Assembly: GCA_003219345.1 (NCBI GenBank)
Contig: QHOP01000086.1
Span: 1-31,662 of the forward strand
Direction: 5' to 3'
Origin: Verrucomicrobiota bacterium
GTDB taxonomy: Bacteria; Verrucomicrobiota; Verrucomicrobiia; Limisphaerales; AV2
Length of the DNA: 31,662 nt
The notes under the pieces are model-generated. The model was not told the origin of the DNA, did no database searches, and worked only from the letters and a program-made list of their open reading frames with translations. This document shows positions 8,870 through 17,295 of the stretch, in pieces. Position 1 is the stretch's first letter. Each line of letters begins with the position of its first letter. Position numbers and translations under genes: made by a program.

Positions 8870-10108
8870 ATGGCTTACCTGAACGATCATTATCTGAAAC
8901 TGAAATCGGGTTACCTGTTTCCCGAGATTGCTCGTCGCGTAAAAGTTTTTTGCGACCAAAACCCCGTGGCCGCCAAACGCCTGATTCGCTGCGGCATCGG
9001 GGATGTGACCGAACCGTTGCCGCCGGCGGTCATCACCGCCCTACACAAGGCCGTGGACGAAATGAGCAAACGAGAAACGTTCCACGGTTACGGCCCCGAA
9101 CAAGGCTATGAGTTTTTGCGGCGCGCGATTGCCCAGAACGATTATCGCGACCGCGGATTGGACATTGCCGACGACGAAATTTTTGTCTCCGACGGCTCGA
9201 AATGCGATTGCGCAAACATTCTCGACATTCTCGGCCACCAAAACAAAATCGCCCTGCTGGACCCGGTCTATCCGGTCTATGTGGATACCAACGTCATGGC
9301 CGGCCACACGGGTCCGGCGGACGAATCGGGGTCTTACAAGGAACTGGTTTATTTGCCGTGCACCCCGGCCAACGATTTCGTGCCGGAGATTCCGAAGGAC
9401 AAAGTGGACCTCGTTTACCTGTGTTATCCAAACAATCCAACCGGGGCGACGGCCAGGCGCGAACAACTCGCCGCCTGGATCGATTACGCGTTGAAGAACA
9501 AAACGATCCTCCTCTACGACGCCGCTTACGAGGCGTACATCTCCGACCCGCAAATTCCGCATTCGATCTACGAAATCCCAGGCGCGCGCGAGTGCGCGAT
9601 TGAATTCCGAAGCTTTTCGAAGAACGGCGGGTTCACCGGCACGCGCTGCGCCTTCACCGTGGTGCCGAAAACATTGCTGGCCTCCACCAGCGACGGCCGG
9701 TTCACGAGCCTCCATCCGCTGTGGCTGCGGCGCTCGACAACCAAGTTCAATGCGGTGAGCTACATCGTCCAACGCGCCGCCGAAGCGCTTTACACACCCG
9801 AGGGCGAGGCGCAGGTCAAGGCGCTGATCGAGCATTATCTGGGCAACGCGAAAGTGCTGCGGGAAGGCGCGCAAGCGGCGGGCCTGAATACTTTCGGCGG
9901 CGTCAACGCGCCTTATCTCTGGGTGCAGACGCCGGAGGGTGTCACAAGCTGGCAGGCGTTCGACAGGATTTTGCGCGACGCGAACGTGGTCATCACTCCG
10001 GGGAGCGGTTTCGGCTCCAAGGGCGAAGGTTTCTTCCGCATCTCGGCCTTCAACAGTCGCGCCAACGCGGTGGAGGTCGCGCGCCGCTTGCAGGCGTTGA
10101 AGTGGTAA
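8870..10108 (+). CDS. dapL: LL-diaminopimelate aminotransferase
   Basis: The 412-aa product from the ATG at 8870 (MAYLNDHYLKLKSGYLFPEI) matches the DapL family in length and motifs. DapL converts tetrahydrodipicolinate directly to LL-diaminopimelate for lysine and peptidoglycan synthesis, using glutamate as amino donor, and is typical of Verrucomicrobiota and relatives. Visible: GDVTEPLPPAV near residue 44, GYGPEQGY near 73, SDGSKCD near 107, NNPTG near 188 and the PLP lysine in SFSKNGGFTGTR (K251). The frame is open back to 8744, but that extension does not look like the family. The 261-bp upstream gap holds an 8-bp inverted repeat but no gene. Confidence 0.93.
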   Translation: MAYLNDHYLKLKSGYLFPEIARRVKVFCDQNPVAAKRLIRCGIGDVTEPLPPAVITALHKAVDEMSKRETFHGYGPEQGYEFLRRAIAQNDYRDRGLDIADDEIFVSDGSKCDCANILDILGHQNKIALLDPVYPVYVDTNVMAGHTGPADESGSYKELVYLPCTPANDFVPEIPKDKVDLVYLCYPNNPTGATARREQLAAWIDYALKNKTILLYDAAYEAYISDPQIPHSIYEIPGARECAIEFRSFSKNGGFTGTRCAFTVVPKTLLASTSDGRFTSLHPLWLRRSTTKFNAVSYIVQRAAEALYTPEGEAQVKALIEHYLGNAKVLREGAQAAGLNTFGGVNAPYLWVQTPEGVTSWQAFDRILRDANVVITPGSGFGSKGEGFFRISAFNSRANAVEVARRLQALKW

Positions 10109-10144
10109 AACTGGTTCATCCTCTTGCAAACACGCTCTGCGCCG

Positions 10145-13100
10145 CTACGGCTGCCAGGGAGTAACCACGCGAAAGTATCGCGCGTTGGAGTTGGTGGCCG
10201 ACGGCACAGCCACATCCATCATCCCGGAGACCAGCGGCGGCGGAACATTTGTCAGTTTCAGCCAGCTCGCGGCCGCCAGCGAGTTTCGGTATTGGACTGT
10301 GTAGGTCCGGTCGGCGACAGCATTGAACCGGATGGAAATCGTTTGCGGCGTGCCGCTGCCTGTTGTGGCTGACTCAATCTTCAGGCAGCTTTGCCCGTCG
10401 CGCGGATCGGTGCCGCTGAGATATTCCTGAAGGTTGGTTTCCCCGTCTTTGTCGGGATCAGCCGCGTCCCCGCTGATCGCCGGGTTGGCCAGCTCGACCG
10501 ACGTGAAGTATCGGGCCTTCCACGATTCCACGTTTTCCCACTTCTCACGGCCCGGCGTGCCCGGGCTGTAACTGGCGCGCCAGTTGATCGGGTCGTTGCC
10601 GTAAGCCGCGGCGTCCGACCGTTCCAAGGACGGTCCGAATCCGTCCGCATTCGTCGGCCACGGCTCTTTGTCATTGTACCGCACCACGTCCACGTCAACG
10701 TAAGGAACAAAGATCGCCCCTGAGTTCGTATCGACATCCGGGGTATCGGGTCGCTGCAACGCCAGGGTCTCGCCGCTGTTCTGCAACACGCCCGGATACA
10801 GCGCGAAGACCGGAACATTCGTTGGGACGTTGTATTTCAAACGGAACACCCCCGGATCGCTGGCGACCAACAGCAGCAGACCGTTCGCCGGGATTTCCAC
10901 GTTCGGCGGGAAAGTGAACCCGGCGCCGTTGAGTTTCCACGTATTCTTCGGGTAATTCGGGTCGTACAGCCTGACCGGACTGCTCGTGATGTTCTTCAAC
11001 TCAACGAACTCCTCATCACCGAGCGCTGGATGATACCGGATTTCATTGACGACGATCGGGCCAACCCGCGGCCCCGCGTTCGGACCGCCCAAGGAGTTGG
11101 AAACTTGCGCGGGATATTGCGCCTCCCCAGTGCTGATGACGTAGCGCCCGAAGCTCACGCCGTTTTCGGCCGCACCGAAGCTGAAGCCGTCGCTGTAACC
11201 GGTCAGATTCCCGTTCGCATCGGCGGAAAAGAGATAAACTTCCTCGCCATGCGAATCGAGCCGGAAGCCGCTCGACAAAGTCGGGTTGGCGTTCCAGTCA
11301 TTCTCGGTGAAGACAAGGTAGCCCTGGGCCTGGATGATCGTCTTCGACGGAATGCGGAATTTATGCGGCATCGCCCGCTGGTCGGTCAAATACCAGTTGC
11401 CGATGTCCACGTTCATCGAATTCGGGTTGTACAGCTCAATGGAGTCCACCTGCGGCGGGTCGGTGTGCGTGAGCGCTTCGTTGATGAGAACCCGCGGAAC
11501 GTTCGACGGTGGATCGTCCGCGCCCGGCGAGCCGCCCGTGAACGCGCTGGCGCGCCAATTCGCTCCATTGTCCCACGCGCTCGACGGGGCATGTTCGTCA
11601 ATCACGACCAGCGAAAAGCCGAAGCCGTCGGTCGTCGGATACCACGTGTCGTGGTAATTAAAGTCCAAAATCAACTCGCCGCTCGCCCCTTCCAGCGTCA
11701 GTCGTTCACCTGCATTATCGAGGCTGCCGGAATATTCTCCAGCGAGGTTCGGCGCTGCGCCATAGCGCGCAGTGAACGCCGCCAGATTTTTGACGATGAC
11801 AAGATGCTGCCCGGGACCGAGGCTGGTCACAGCGCTGCCGGTAAAGGAGAAGCCGATGCCGTTGGTGAAATGAATGCCGCTCAAGTCCAGCGCCGTTGCC
11901 CCGATATTTTTTAATTCAATGAACTCGAAATCCTCCGCCGTGTACGGACTGCCCGCCGGCGGGCTCTGCGGGTGATACATGATTTCGGTGATGACCAATG
12001 GCGGCGTGCTGACCACGAACGTGCTCACCGTGGGCGGGCTCCAGGCGGTGCCATTTCGCGCTCGGGCAAAAACTCGGGCATTGGCCGACAGGGTGATGGA
12101 CGAACTGTAAATCGAAGCCCGCGGACTGATCCCCCCGCCGGGCAATCGCGGGTCGGTGCCGTCCAGGGTGCAATAAATGACGCCTTTGGGCGCGGACATG
12201 CTCAACGCGAAACCGACTGGGATGAGGCCGCCATCGTGGCTGAACACCGGAGCAGGAGTGTAATTGGTGTCAATCCACGCGAGCCGGCCGGCGATCCATT
12301 GTTTCATCCAGTTGATTTCGGCCTGATAGTTTTTGCCGATATACCAATTGGGCCAGACATAGGTGCCGAGGATGCGCCACTTTTGATAATTTCTGACCTG
12401 CGCCTCGTTCAGGAAAGCCGCCAGTTCGTCCACACGCGCGAGGAGGTTTGAAGTGGCAAAGACATCTTTGCGCAGTCCGCCCCAGCGATCGATGTATCGC
12501 TGATTGAAGTCCGGGTCTTGGAACAGACGACGGAACCAGGGATAATCCTGATCCGCTGTCTGCGTCCAATACCACCCGCTGGTCACCCACCCGTTCAAAT
12601 AATTCGCGTTGCCAAAGCTCAGGTTCCAGTCCCAAATGGGATCCATCTTGAGTTTGCCGAGCCGGTCCTTGTGCATGTAATTGCTCAACCGGTACCCATC
12701 GATGTTCTTCGACATCTCGACAATCCACTGCTGGTCGATGAACGAATCAATGTCGATAAACTGGCTGTAACCAATGACGGGGTCGCGAAAGTCCGCGCCA
12801 TACAGCGCCGTTTCGAATTGGTCAAACCAAGCGGAGAGCCAGGCCGCCTGCGCCGGAGTAATTTCCTGTTCCTTCGGATCGACGTAGGCCAAAGTCCCCG
12901 CATGAGCGGTTGAAAACCCCGAATCCCCCGGATCCAACCGGTCTTTTTTGATAAGGTAACCCCCGGTGACTTCCGGCTCGTTGTTGTCCGTGGGCAGCAG
13001 CGGCGTAACGTCCACGCGGTCTTTGCCGCGCTTGATTTTTTCCTCGAACACATACACGCCTGCGTAATCGCTCATCGTCAATCTGCCGCGTGAACTGTCC

Positions 13101-14272
13101 ACGAACACTTCGACGAATTTCGCGCGCACCGAGTAATGACCCATTTTGCCGTGGAGTTCATACGCCAGAAAATCGCGCAGGAGCGTCTTGTCGGTGTACG
13201 GCGCGTACAAAACCCAGTCGTTGTCTTTGGGAAAACCGAGTAGCGCCGCGTTCGCCCCCTCGCCCGCCTCGTCCTGAGTTTCAAACGCGTAGGAATGTTT
13301 TGGAAAGCCGAGCGAACTGGAGCCGCGCAAAGCAATGCCGGCCCAGCCATCGTAATCGGGCGCGCCGGTCAACCAGGCGCGTCCGCCCATCGTCTCAATG
13401 AACCGCGCATTGGCGCGAATCTTTGTGCCATCCGGAATGCTTCGGCCGAACGTGTTAATAATGATGAGCGGCAGGTTGGAACTGAAGTTGACCACGTCGC
13501 TGCCGAGCAGCGTGTAGTTCTGCGAAACCGTCGCGCTGGGTTGCAGGCCGGGGTCAAAAACTTTCGCGCGCACGATCGTCGAGGCGCTCATGACAATCGG
13601 CGCCGAATAAATGGCGCTGGCTTCGGTCGGCTCGGTGCCGTCCAGCGTGTAATGAAGCACGGCCGTGGGCGCCGTGACGGAAAGCGTCAACGACAGGGTA
13701 TTGTTGGTGTAAACGTCGCCGGGAATGGCGAAGCGCGGATTTTCCGCAAACCCCGCGCTGCTCACGTCATTGGCCCAGCCCGGAGTCGGATTGCTGAAAA
13801 AAAGCTGCGCGCCCGTCTGCAAATCCAGTCCATACGAAACATCGGCCCGTTGGCGCGGAAATTGGGGCGCGTATTGTGAAGTGATGGTCGCGCCGTCCGG
13901 CATGACCAACGCCAGATAATCGCCACTGCCATTCAGTTTGAAATTGGTGTGCAGTTCGGCGCCGGAAACAGCGCGGTCCTTGCCGGAAGCGAACACCACC
14001 AGGTAACTGTCCGGAAAGAGGTCCGTCGCGGGAAAACGCCATTTGGTGAGATCGGTGGAACTGTCCGTCAGATACCAGCCGTCGAGGTCCACGGTGTCGG
14101 CGCCGGAATTGTAAATTTCGATCCAGTCCGAATACTGCCCGTCCTGGTCCGTCAACGTGGTATTGTTGACAGCCATGAACTCGGAAATAAGCACGGCCGC
14201 GTTGCTTCGGGCAGTAACCGCCGCCAACAACACCCAGGCCACCCACCAGGCACGAACTACCATGCGTCGCAT
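10145..14272 (-). CDS. Giant secreted lamin-tail-domain / CotH-kinase-fold protein
   Basis: From the ATG at 14272 (MRRMVVRAWWVAWVLLAAV, a signal peptide ending in SNA) the product is 1375 aa. Order of modules: LTD 1 (VLISEFMAVNN...DWIEIYNSG), a chitobiase-C-like segment (AVLHYTLDGTEPTEAS), a CotH-like kinase fold (ALRGSSSLGFPKHSYAFET, GGYLIKKDRL, KMDPIWDWNLSFGNA), a second chitobiase-C-like segment (VIYCTLDGTDP), three more LTDs (VITEIMYHP, VLINEALTHTD, VVNEIRYHPALG), a calcium loop (DPDKDGETNLQEY) and a C-terminal tail (RTYTVQYRNSL...RYFRV) also seen in the protein ending at 5074. It is surface or secreted; CotH homologues can phosphorylate extracellular proteins, but activity is not assured here. 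The mobile element lies 55 bp upstream of its start. Confidence 0.88.
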   Translation of the reverse strand: MRRMVVRAWWVAWVLLAAVTARSNAAVLISEFMAVNNTTLTDQDGQYSDWIEIYNSGADTVDLDGWYLTDSSTDLTKWRFPATDLFPDSYLVVFASGKDRAVSGAELHTNFKLNGSGDYLALVMPDGATITSQYAPQFPRQRADVSYGLDLQTGAQLFFSNPTPGWANDVSSAGFAENPRFAIPGDVYTNNTLSLTLSVTAPTAVLHYTLDGTEPTEASAIYSAPIVMSASTIVRAKVFDPGLQPSATVSQNYTLLGSDVVNFSSNLPLIIINTFGRSIPDGTKIRANARFIETMGGRAWLTGAPDYDGWAGIALRGSSSLGFPKHSYAFETQDEAGEGANAALLGFPKDNDWVLYAPYTDKTLLRDFLAYELHGKMGHYSVRAKFVEVFVDSSRGRLTMSDYAGVYVFEEKIKRGKDRVDVTPLLPTDNNEPEVTGGYLIKKDRLDPGDSGFSTAHAGTLAYVDPKEQEITPAQAAWLSAWFDQFETALYGADFRDPVIGYSQFIDIDSFIDQQWIVEMSKNIDGYRLSNYMHKDRLGKLKMDPIWDWNLSFGNANYLNGWVTSGWYWTQTADQDYPWFRRLFQDPDFNQRYIDRWGGLRKDVFATSNLLARVDELAAFLNEAQVRNYQKWRILGTYVWPNWYIGKNYQAEINWMKQWIAGRLAWIDTNYTPAPVFSHDGGLIPVGFALSMSAPKGVIYCTLDGTDPRLPGGGISPRASIYSSSITLSANARVFARARNGTAWSPPTVSTFVVSTPPLVITEIMYHPQSPPAGSPYTAEDFEFIELKNIGATALDLSGIHFTNGIGFSFTGSAVTSLGPGQHLVIVKNLAAFTARYGAAPNLAGEYSGSLDNAGERLTLEGASGELILDFNYHDTWYPTTDGFGFSLVVIDEHAPSSAWDNGANWRASAFTGGSPGADDPPSNVPRVLINEALTHTDPPQVDSIELYNPNSMNVDIGNWYLTDQRAMPHKFRIPSKTIIQAQGYLVFTENDWNANPTLSSGFRLDSHGEEVYLFSADANGNLTGYSDGFSFGAAENGVSFGRYVISTGEAQYPAQVSNSLGGPNAGPRVGPIVVNEIRYHPALGDEEFVELKNITSSPVRLYDPNYPKNTWKLNGAGFTFPPNVEIPANGLLLLVASDPGVFRLKYNVPTNVPVFALYPGVLQNSGETLALQRPDTPDVDTNSGAIFVPYVDVDVVRYNDKEPWPTNADGFGPSLERSDAAAYGNDPINWRASYSPGTPGREKWENVESWKARYFTSVELANPAISGDAADPDKDGETNLQEYLSGTDPRDGQSCLKIESATTGSGTPQTISIRFNAVADRTYTVQYRNSLAAASWLKLTNVPPPLVSGMMDVAVPSATNSNARYFRVVTPWQP

Positions 14273-14327
14273 CCAGGAAATGATTGCCAGCAACTTACAG
14301 ACCGTCGCTGCCATCCGCAAGTTCGCG

Positions 14328-14335
14328 AAAATGAA
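14328..14335. repeat. Target-site duplication, left copy
   Basis: AAAATGAA stands directly outside the left inverted repeat and again outside the right one (17316-17323). The bases beyond differ, so the exact duplication is 8 bp. Confidence 0.8.
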
Positions 14336-14355
14336 GGTAGTGGGTCAGTTTGAAT
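14336..14355 (+). repeat. Left terminal inverted repeat
   Basis: GGTAGTGGGTCAGTTTGAAT is the exact reverse complement of 17296-17315. Confidence 0.9.
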
Positions 14356-14394
14356 TTTGATTTCGCTTTGGCCTGATAAATGGCATCGTTGGGC

Positions 14395-14523
14395 ATGGCC
14401 AAAAAGAGTAAGAAACTAGCAAAGCGCGGGGGCAATAAGGACAAACTGGATTTTTCACAGATTGCGCTATCGGTCGTTCAACGGGCAACTAGATTGAAAT
14501 CGTTAAAGCCCCCATCTAAATAA
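14395..14523 (+). CDS. Small basic protein in the mobile element
   Basis: A 42-aa frame runs from ATG 14395 to TAA 14521-14523; an in-frame ATG at 14380 could add five residues. The product begins MAKKSKKLAKRGGNKDK and continues DFSQIALSVVQRAT. The Lys/Arg-rich start followed by a short Q-I-A--VV--AT helix resembles a widespread class of very small uncharacterised proteins, by memory only. It is convergent with the ParA-like gene and their ends overlap by 8 nt. No clear ribosome site is seen. A nucleic-acid-binding role would fit the charge but is inference. Confidence 0.5.
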   Translation: MAKKSKKLAKRGGNKDKLDFSQIALSVVQRATRLKSLKPPSK

Positions 14524-15553
14524 TGCTTGCGAGATAAGCAAGTTCTCTCTGATATCGTTCTGCCGACGCATTAACTTGCAGGCGCTTTCCCTCGACCATG
14601 TGAAAACTCCCGATTTTTAGTTTGGAAATCGGTACGCTCTTTGCGCCACTGATGCGTCCGGATGAAACGAAATCATCGGTTATTACAAAGGCGTCTGCCG
14701 GGTCTGTATGGTCAAACAGATGCCGATATTTTTCCGCAATTACAAGCGCACGCTCGACATACATTTTGGATGCTTGGTCAGGCGTGGCTCTGATCTGGCT
14801 TTTGGAGCCAACCATTGTCATTACAATTGCCGCTATTCGTGGCGATTTCCGGCCTCCGGCTCTCTGATTCCAAACTTGAAAATCTCTCTCACTATTGGAA
14901 AGCAGGTCTAAGGTTAATTCTAAGGAGTCAATTGAATGCTCATCCACTCTGACCGGAATAATGATTGCATCTGCGGCGCACCATGCCAAGTGAGTCCCCC
15001 CTGAATAAAATGGACTTGTGTCCATTAAAATCCCATCCGCTTTTTTTGTTTTGCATTCGTCATCTAAAATGGATTTTAAAGATTCAAGCAGGCCACGAAC
15101 CGCCTTTGGATTATTTTGAGCATTCGCAATCTGTAACTGTTGATACATTGTTGAGGGAAAGGCAAAAAGGAGCGGGTTCCCTGGAATTAAATAAGCCGAT
15201 TTGGTGACCTTGAACGCATCACATGTCGCTGAAACGCGATATGAGTTGTCGCTTGGAATGTCACCGAATGCAGGCCCCAATAATTTTGGCTGTAGAGAAT
15301 TAAGAATAGTGACTTCCGGGTGTTCACCCGGCATAAGCGTTTCGGTCAGGTTACATTGAGCACACAAGTCTGCTATCAGAATTGACCTTTGCCGGGACAT
15401 TTCAAAAGCCAAGTTGAAAGCCAAGGTCGATTTTCCAACGCCACCACGTAGAGTGGAAATTGCATACGATCTATATCTCAATCCGCGCTGTGCAGTGTAT
15501 CCGTTTTCAACGACATTTGCGTGATTTTCGAGGACCTTTTGTAATGAGTGCAT
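14516..15553 (-). CDS. ParA/MinD-like ATPase with atypical Walker motifs
   Basis: From the ATG at 15553 the product is 345 aa; an in-frame GTG at 15565 is less likely. The P-loop is ISTLRGGVGKSTLAFNLA, with the deviant-Walker signature lysine position occupied by R36 and the P-loop lysine at K41. The A' region, normally D-x-D-P-Q-G-N, reads DLCAQCNLTE, and the Walker B region reads GILMDTSPFYSGG. Mid-protein ADAIIIPVRVDEHSIDSLEL also fits the fold. ParA ATPases position or partition DNA or protein cargo by ATP-dependent dimerisation on DNA. No helix-turn-helix is evident. It is divergent from the transposase, and the repeat array lies between them, a layout like a partition locus. No ParB gene is recognisable, though the 42-aa protein is a candidate partner. 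Confidence 0.82.
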   Translation of the reverse strand: MHSLQKVLENHANVVENGYTAQRGLRYRSYAISTLRGGVGKSTLAFNLAFEMSRQRSILIADLCAQCNLTETLMPGEHPEVTILNSLQPKLLGPAFGDIPSDNSYRVSATCDAFKVTKSAYLIPGNPLLFAFPSTMYQQLQIANAQNNPKAVRGLLESLKSILDDECKTKKADGILMDTSPFYSGGTHLAWCAADAIIIPVRVDEHSIDSLELTLDLLSNSERDFQVWNQRAGGRKSPRIAAIVMTMVGSKSQIRATPDQASKMYVERALVIAEKYRHLFDHTDPADAFVITDDFVSSGRISGAKSVPISKLKIGSFHMVEGKRLQVNASAERYQRELAYLASII

Positions 15554-15584
15554 ATTAAATCGCACCCCCCAACACGCACCATGC

Positions 15585-15683
15585 GGCAGGTGATGCTGGC
15601 ACTAAGATAACATGCAGGGTATGCAGGTGCAACAAATAAATGCAGGTATCGCTTTACAGTGCAGGTGATGCAGGTTATGCTGG
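15585..15683. repeat. Phased iteron-like array of TGCAGG/TGCTGG motifs
   Basis: The hexamer TGCAGG occurs at 15613, 15622, 15641, 15660 and 15669; the variants GGCAGG (15585) and TGCTGG (15594, 15678) extend the series. The spacings are 9, 19, 9, 19, 19, 9 and 9 nt, so all copies sit on nearly the same helical face in the same orientation. Many units extend to the 9-mer TGCAGGTGA or close variants. The array fills the gap between the divergent ATPase and transposase starts. It could be a centromere-like, operator or transposase-binding site. Confidence 0.75.
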
Positions 15684-15687
15684 TGAC

Positions 15688-16566
15688 GTGAACAAGCTGA
15701 CAACTCAAGAGCGCGTGAGCGTGGTTTCTTGTTTAGTCGAGGGGAACAGCATCCGAGCCACTGTAAGGATGACTGGCGTTGCAAAGAATACCGTCGCGAA
15801 GTTGCTTTCAGAATTAGGCCAGGCTTGCTCGGAATATCAGGACAAGGCGTTCCGCAACCTCCATCTCAAGCGAATCCAGTGCGATGAGATTTGGGCTTTT
15901 ATCGGGTGCAAGGAAAAGAATGTGAGCGTGAAGCAAAAGCGCAAGGGTTGGGGTGACGTTTGGACGTGGACGGCTTTAGACGCAGAAACAAAGCTGGTGC
16001 CTTGCTGGTACGTCGGAACGCGGGACGCCTATGCTGCGTTCCATTTCATGCACGATCTCAAAGGCCGTTTGGCCAGTCGAGTGCAACTGACAACAGACGG
16101 CCTCAGAACCTATGTTGAAGCCGTCGAAGATGCCTTTGGGTCAGAAATTGACTACGCGCAACTCGTGAAGATTTACGGGAACGCGCCCGAAGGTGCGCAA
16201 GGCCGTTACAGTCCCGCTCAATGCATGGGAACACGCAAGGACGTCAATTCCGGCACGCCTGAGTATCGCCATGTTTCCACTAGTTACACAGAGCGCCATA
16301 ATCTCACGATGCGGATGCAAATGCGTCGGTTTACTCGCCTAACCAATGCGTTCTCAAAAAAGGTTGAGAACCATGCGGCGGCGTTTGCGCTTTACTTCAT
16401 GTATTACAATTTCTGCCGGATACACCAGACATTACGCGTGACTCCGGCAATGGAGGCTGGAGTCACGGACCACGTATGGAGCTTGGAGGAAATCGTTAAT
16501 CTGATTCGGAGTGAACATCTATCAAGAAAGGAAAACCGTGAAAGTGGAAATATTCAGCCTGTGTGA
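15688..16566 (+). CDS. IS1-family-like transposase with N-terminal helix-turn-helix
   Basis: I start at the GTG at 15688 (MNKLTTQERVSVVSCLVEGN); an upstream ATG at 15640 would put the repeat array into the protein as AGDAGYAGD, which is unlikely. The 292-aa product has a helix-turn-helix at residues 5-43 (SIRATVRMTGVAKNTVAKLL) and a DDE-type core: D66 in IQCDEIWAFIG, D137 in LTTDGLRTYVEAVE and E202 in STSYTERHNLTMRM as candidate catalytic residues. The C-terminal part RFTRLTNAFSKKVENH and YNFCRIHQTLRVTPAM is typical of this single-frame IS1-like group. It cuts and joins the element's ends. It overlaps the next gene by 29 nt. Confidence 0.9.
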   Translation: MNKLTTQERVSVVSCLVEGNSIRATVRMTGVAKNTVAKLLSELGQACSEYQDKAFRNLHLKRIQCDEIWAFIGCKEKNVSVKQKRKGWGDVWTWTALDAETKLVPCWYVGTRDAYAAFHFMHDLKGRLASRVQLTTDGLRTYVEAVEDAFGSEIDYAQLVKIYGNAPEGAQGRYSPAQCMGTRKDVNSGTPEYRHVSTSYTERHNLTMRMQMRRFTRLTNAFSKKVENHAAAFALYFMYYNFCRIHQTLRVTPAMEAGVTDHVWSLEEIVNLIRSEHLSRKENRESGNIQPV

Positions 16567-16975
16567 TTTTGCTTCAGCGGATGCTGCGGCAAAACTAAAT
16601 ATCATTGGTGTCTTTGATACTCTTTGGGCTAGAGAAGCACCAATCACTCACGGGCTTTGTGTGTTGGCAGCAAGAATAAGATTCGAGCGAATTGAGGAAG
16701 GACTTAAAAGAATCAAGATTTCTCTTGTGGATGCTGACGGGAATCCGGTATTGCCAGCTATGGAAGCTCAGATACCAGTTCAGGTCGCACAACACGGACT
16801 AAGTGCCATCGCTCAGGTCGTCTCAATAATGTCGCAAATAAAGTTACCGAATTTTGGGGAGTATTCGATTGATTTAGCGATTGATGGCAGGCATGAAGCA
16901 TCAACTCCCCTGTATGTGAAACAATTTCCTGTTGCACCTCCGACACAATCTCAACTTCCCCCGCAGGTTGGTTAG
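16538..16975 (+). CDS. DUF6941 family protein
   Basis: I start at the GTG at 16538 because AAAGGA lies about 6 nt upstream; an in-frame GTG at 16511 has no such site. The 145-aa protein opens with KVEIFSLCDFASADAAAKL and NIIGVFDTLWA, the hallmark of DUF6941 (a short beta strand, a CD-A motif, then LNI-G-FD). The middle reads VVSIMSQIKLPNFGEYSIDL, and the tail is proline-rich. The family is uncharacterised; no catalytic residues are evident. Its start lies inside the transposase gene, so the two are probably co-transcribed and may be translationally linked. Confidence 0.8.
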   Translation: MKVEIFSLCDFASADAAAKLNIIGVFDTLWAREAPITHGLCVLAARIRFERIEEGLKRIKISLVDADGNPVLPAMEAQIPVQVAQHGLSAIAQVVSIMSQIKLPNFGEYSIDLAIDGRHEASTPLYVKQFPVAPPTQSQLPPQVG

Positions 16976-17295
16976 TTGGTAGCCCCATAAAATATCTGTG
17001 GCGATACTAGCACCATACGTCTCGAAGTCAATTCAAACTGACTGACCCAAATTGTTGCTCTTTTGGAATTGTGACCTTACGTTATTAGCAACCGTCAAAA
17101 GAAAGGAATTCGGTGCTAACAAAATTGATGGTTCTGGAAAGTGCTTCTGACGAGCTTTGATTAGCAATGACTCAGGGGCCACCACAAGTCCCCGGAATCG
17201 CTGGCAGAAAAGCGTAAAGCGACGTAAAAAGTGGTGTCTTGGTAAGTTCAGCTAAGGTATGGAACCCATCTGCCGTCTGCCCGGCAGATGGGTTT
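16976..17295. other. Non-coding right end of the element with an internal TIR-like copy
   Basis: I find no credible gene in these 320 bp. At 17031-17049 the sequence ATTCAAACTGACTGACCCA repeats the right terminal repeat with a 4-bp ACTG insertion, so it may be an older end of the element. A strong hairpin follows at 17263-17294. The region is also a candidate for an untranslated RNA, but nothing specific is recognisable. Confidence 0.55.
17263..17294 (+). terminator. Perfect 13-bp hairpin next to the right terminal repeat
   Basis: AACCCATCTGCCG and CGGCAGATGGGTT pair perfectly around a 6-nt loop. Only a short TTTATT follows, so it is a weak intrinsic terminator or a structured element end. 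It would block read-through between the element and the flanking gene. Confidence 0.5.

Noticed and set aside
15640..15687. Longer transposase start at ATG 15640
   Set aside because: The extension only translates the 9-nt repeat array into AGDAGYAGD; the GTG at 15688 fits the helix-turn-helix start seen in this transposase group.
17071..17140. Possible attC-like or RNA hairpin (GTTATTAGCA facing TGCTAAC)
   Set aside because: Pairing is short and imperfect, and there is no integrase or cassette structure.
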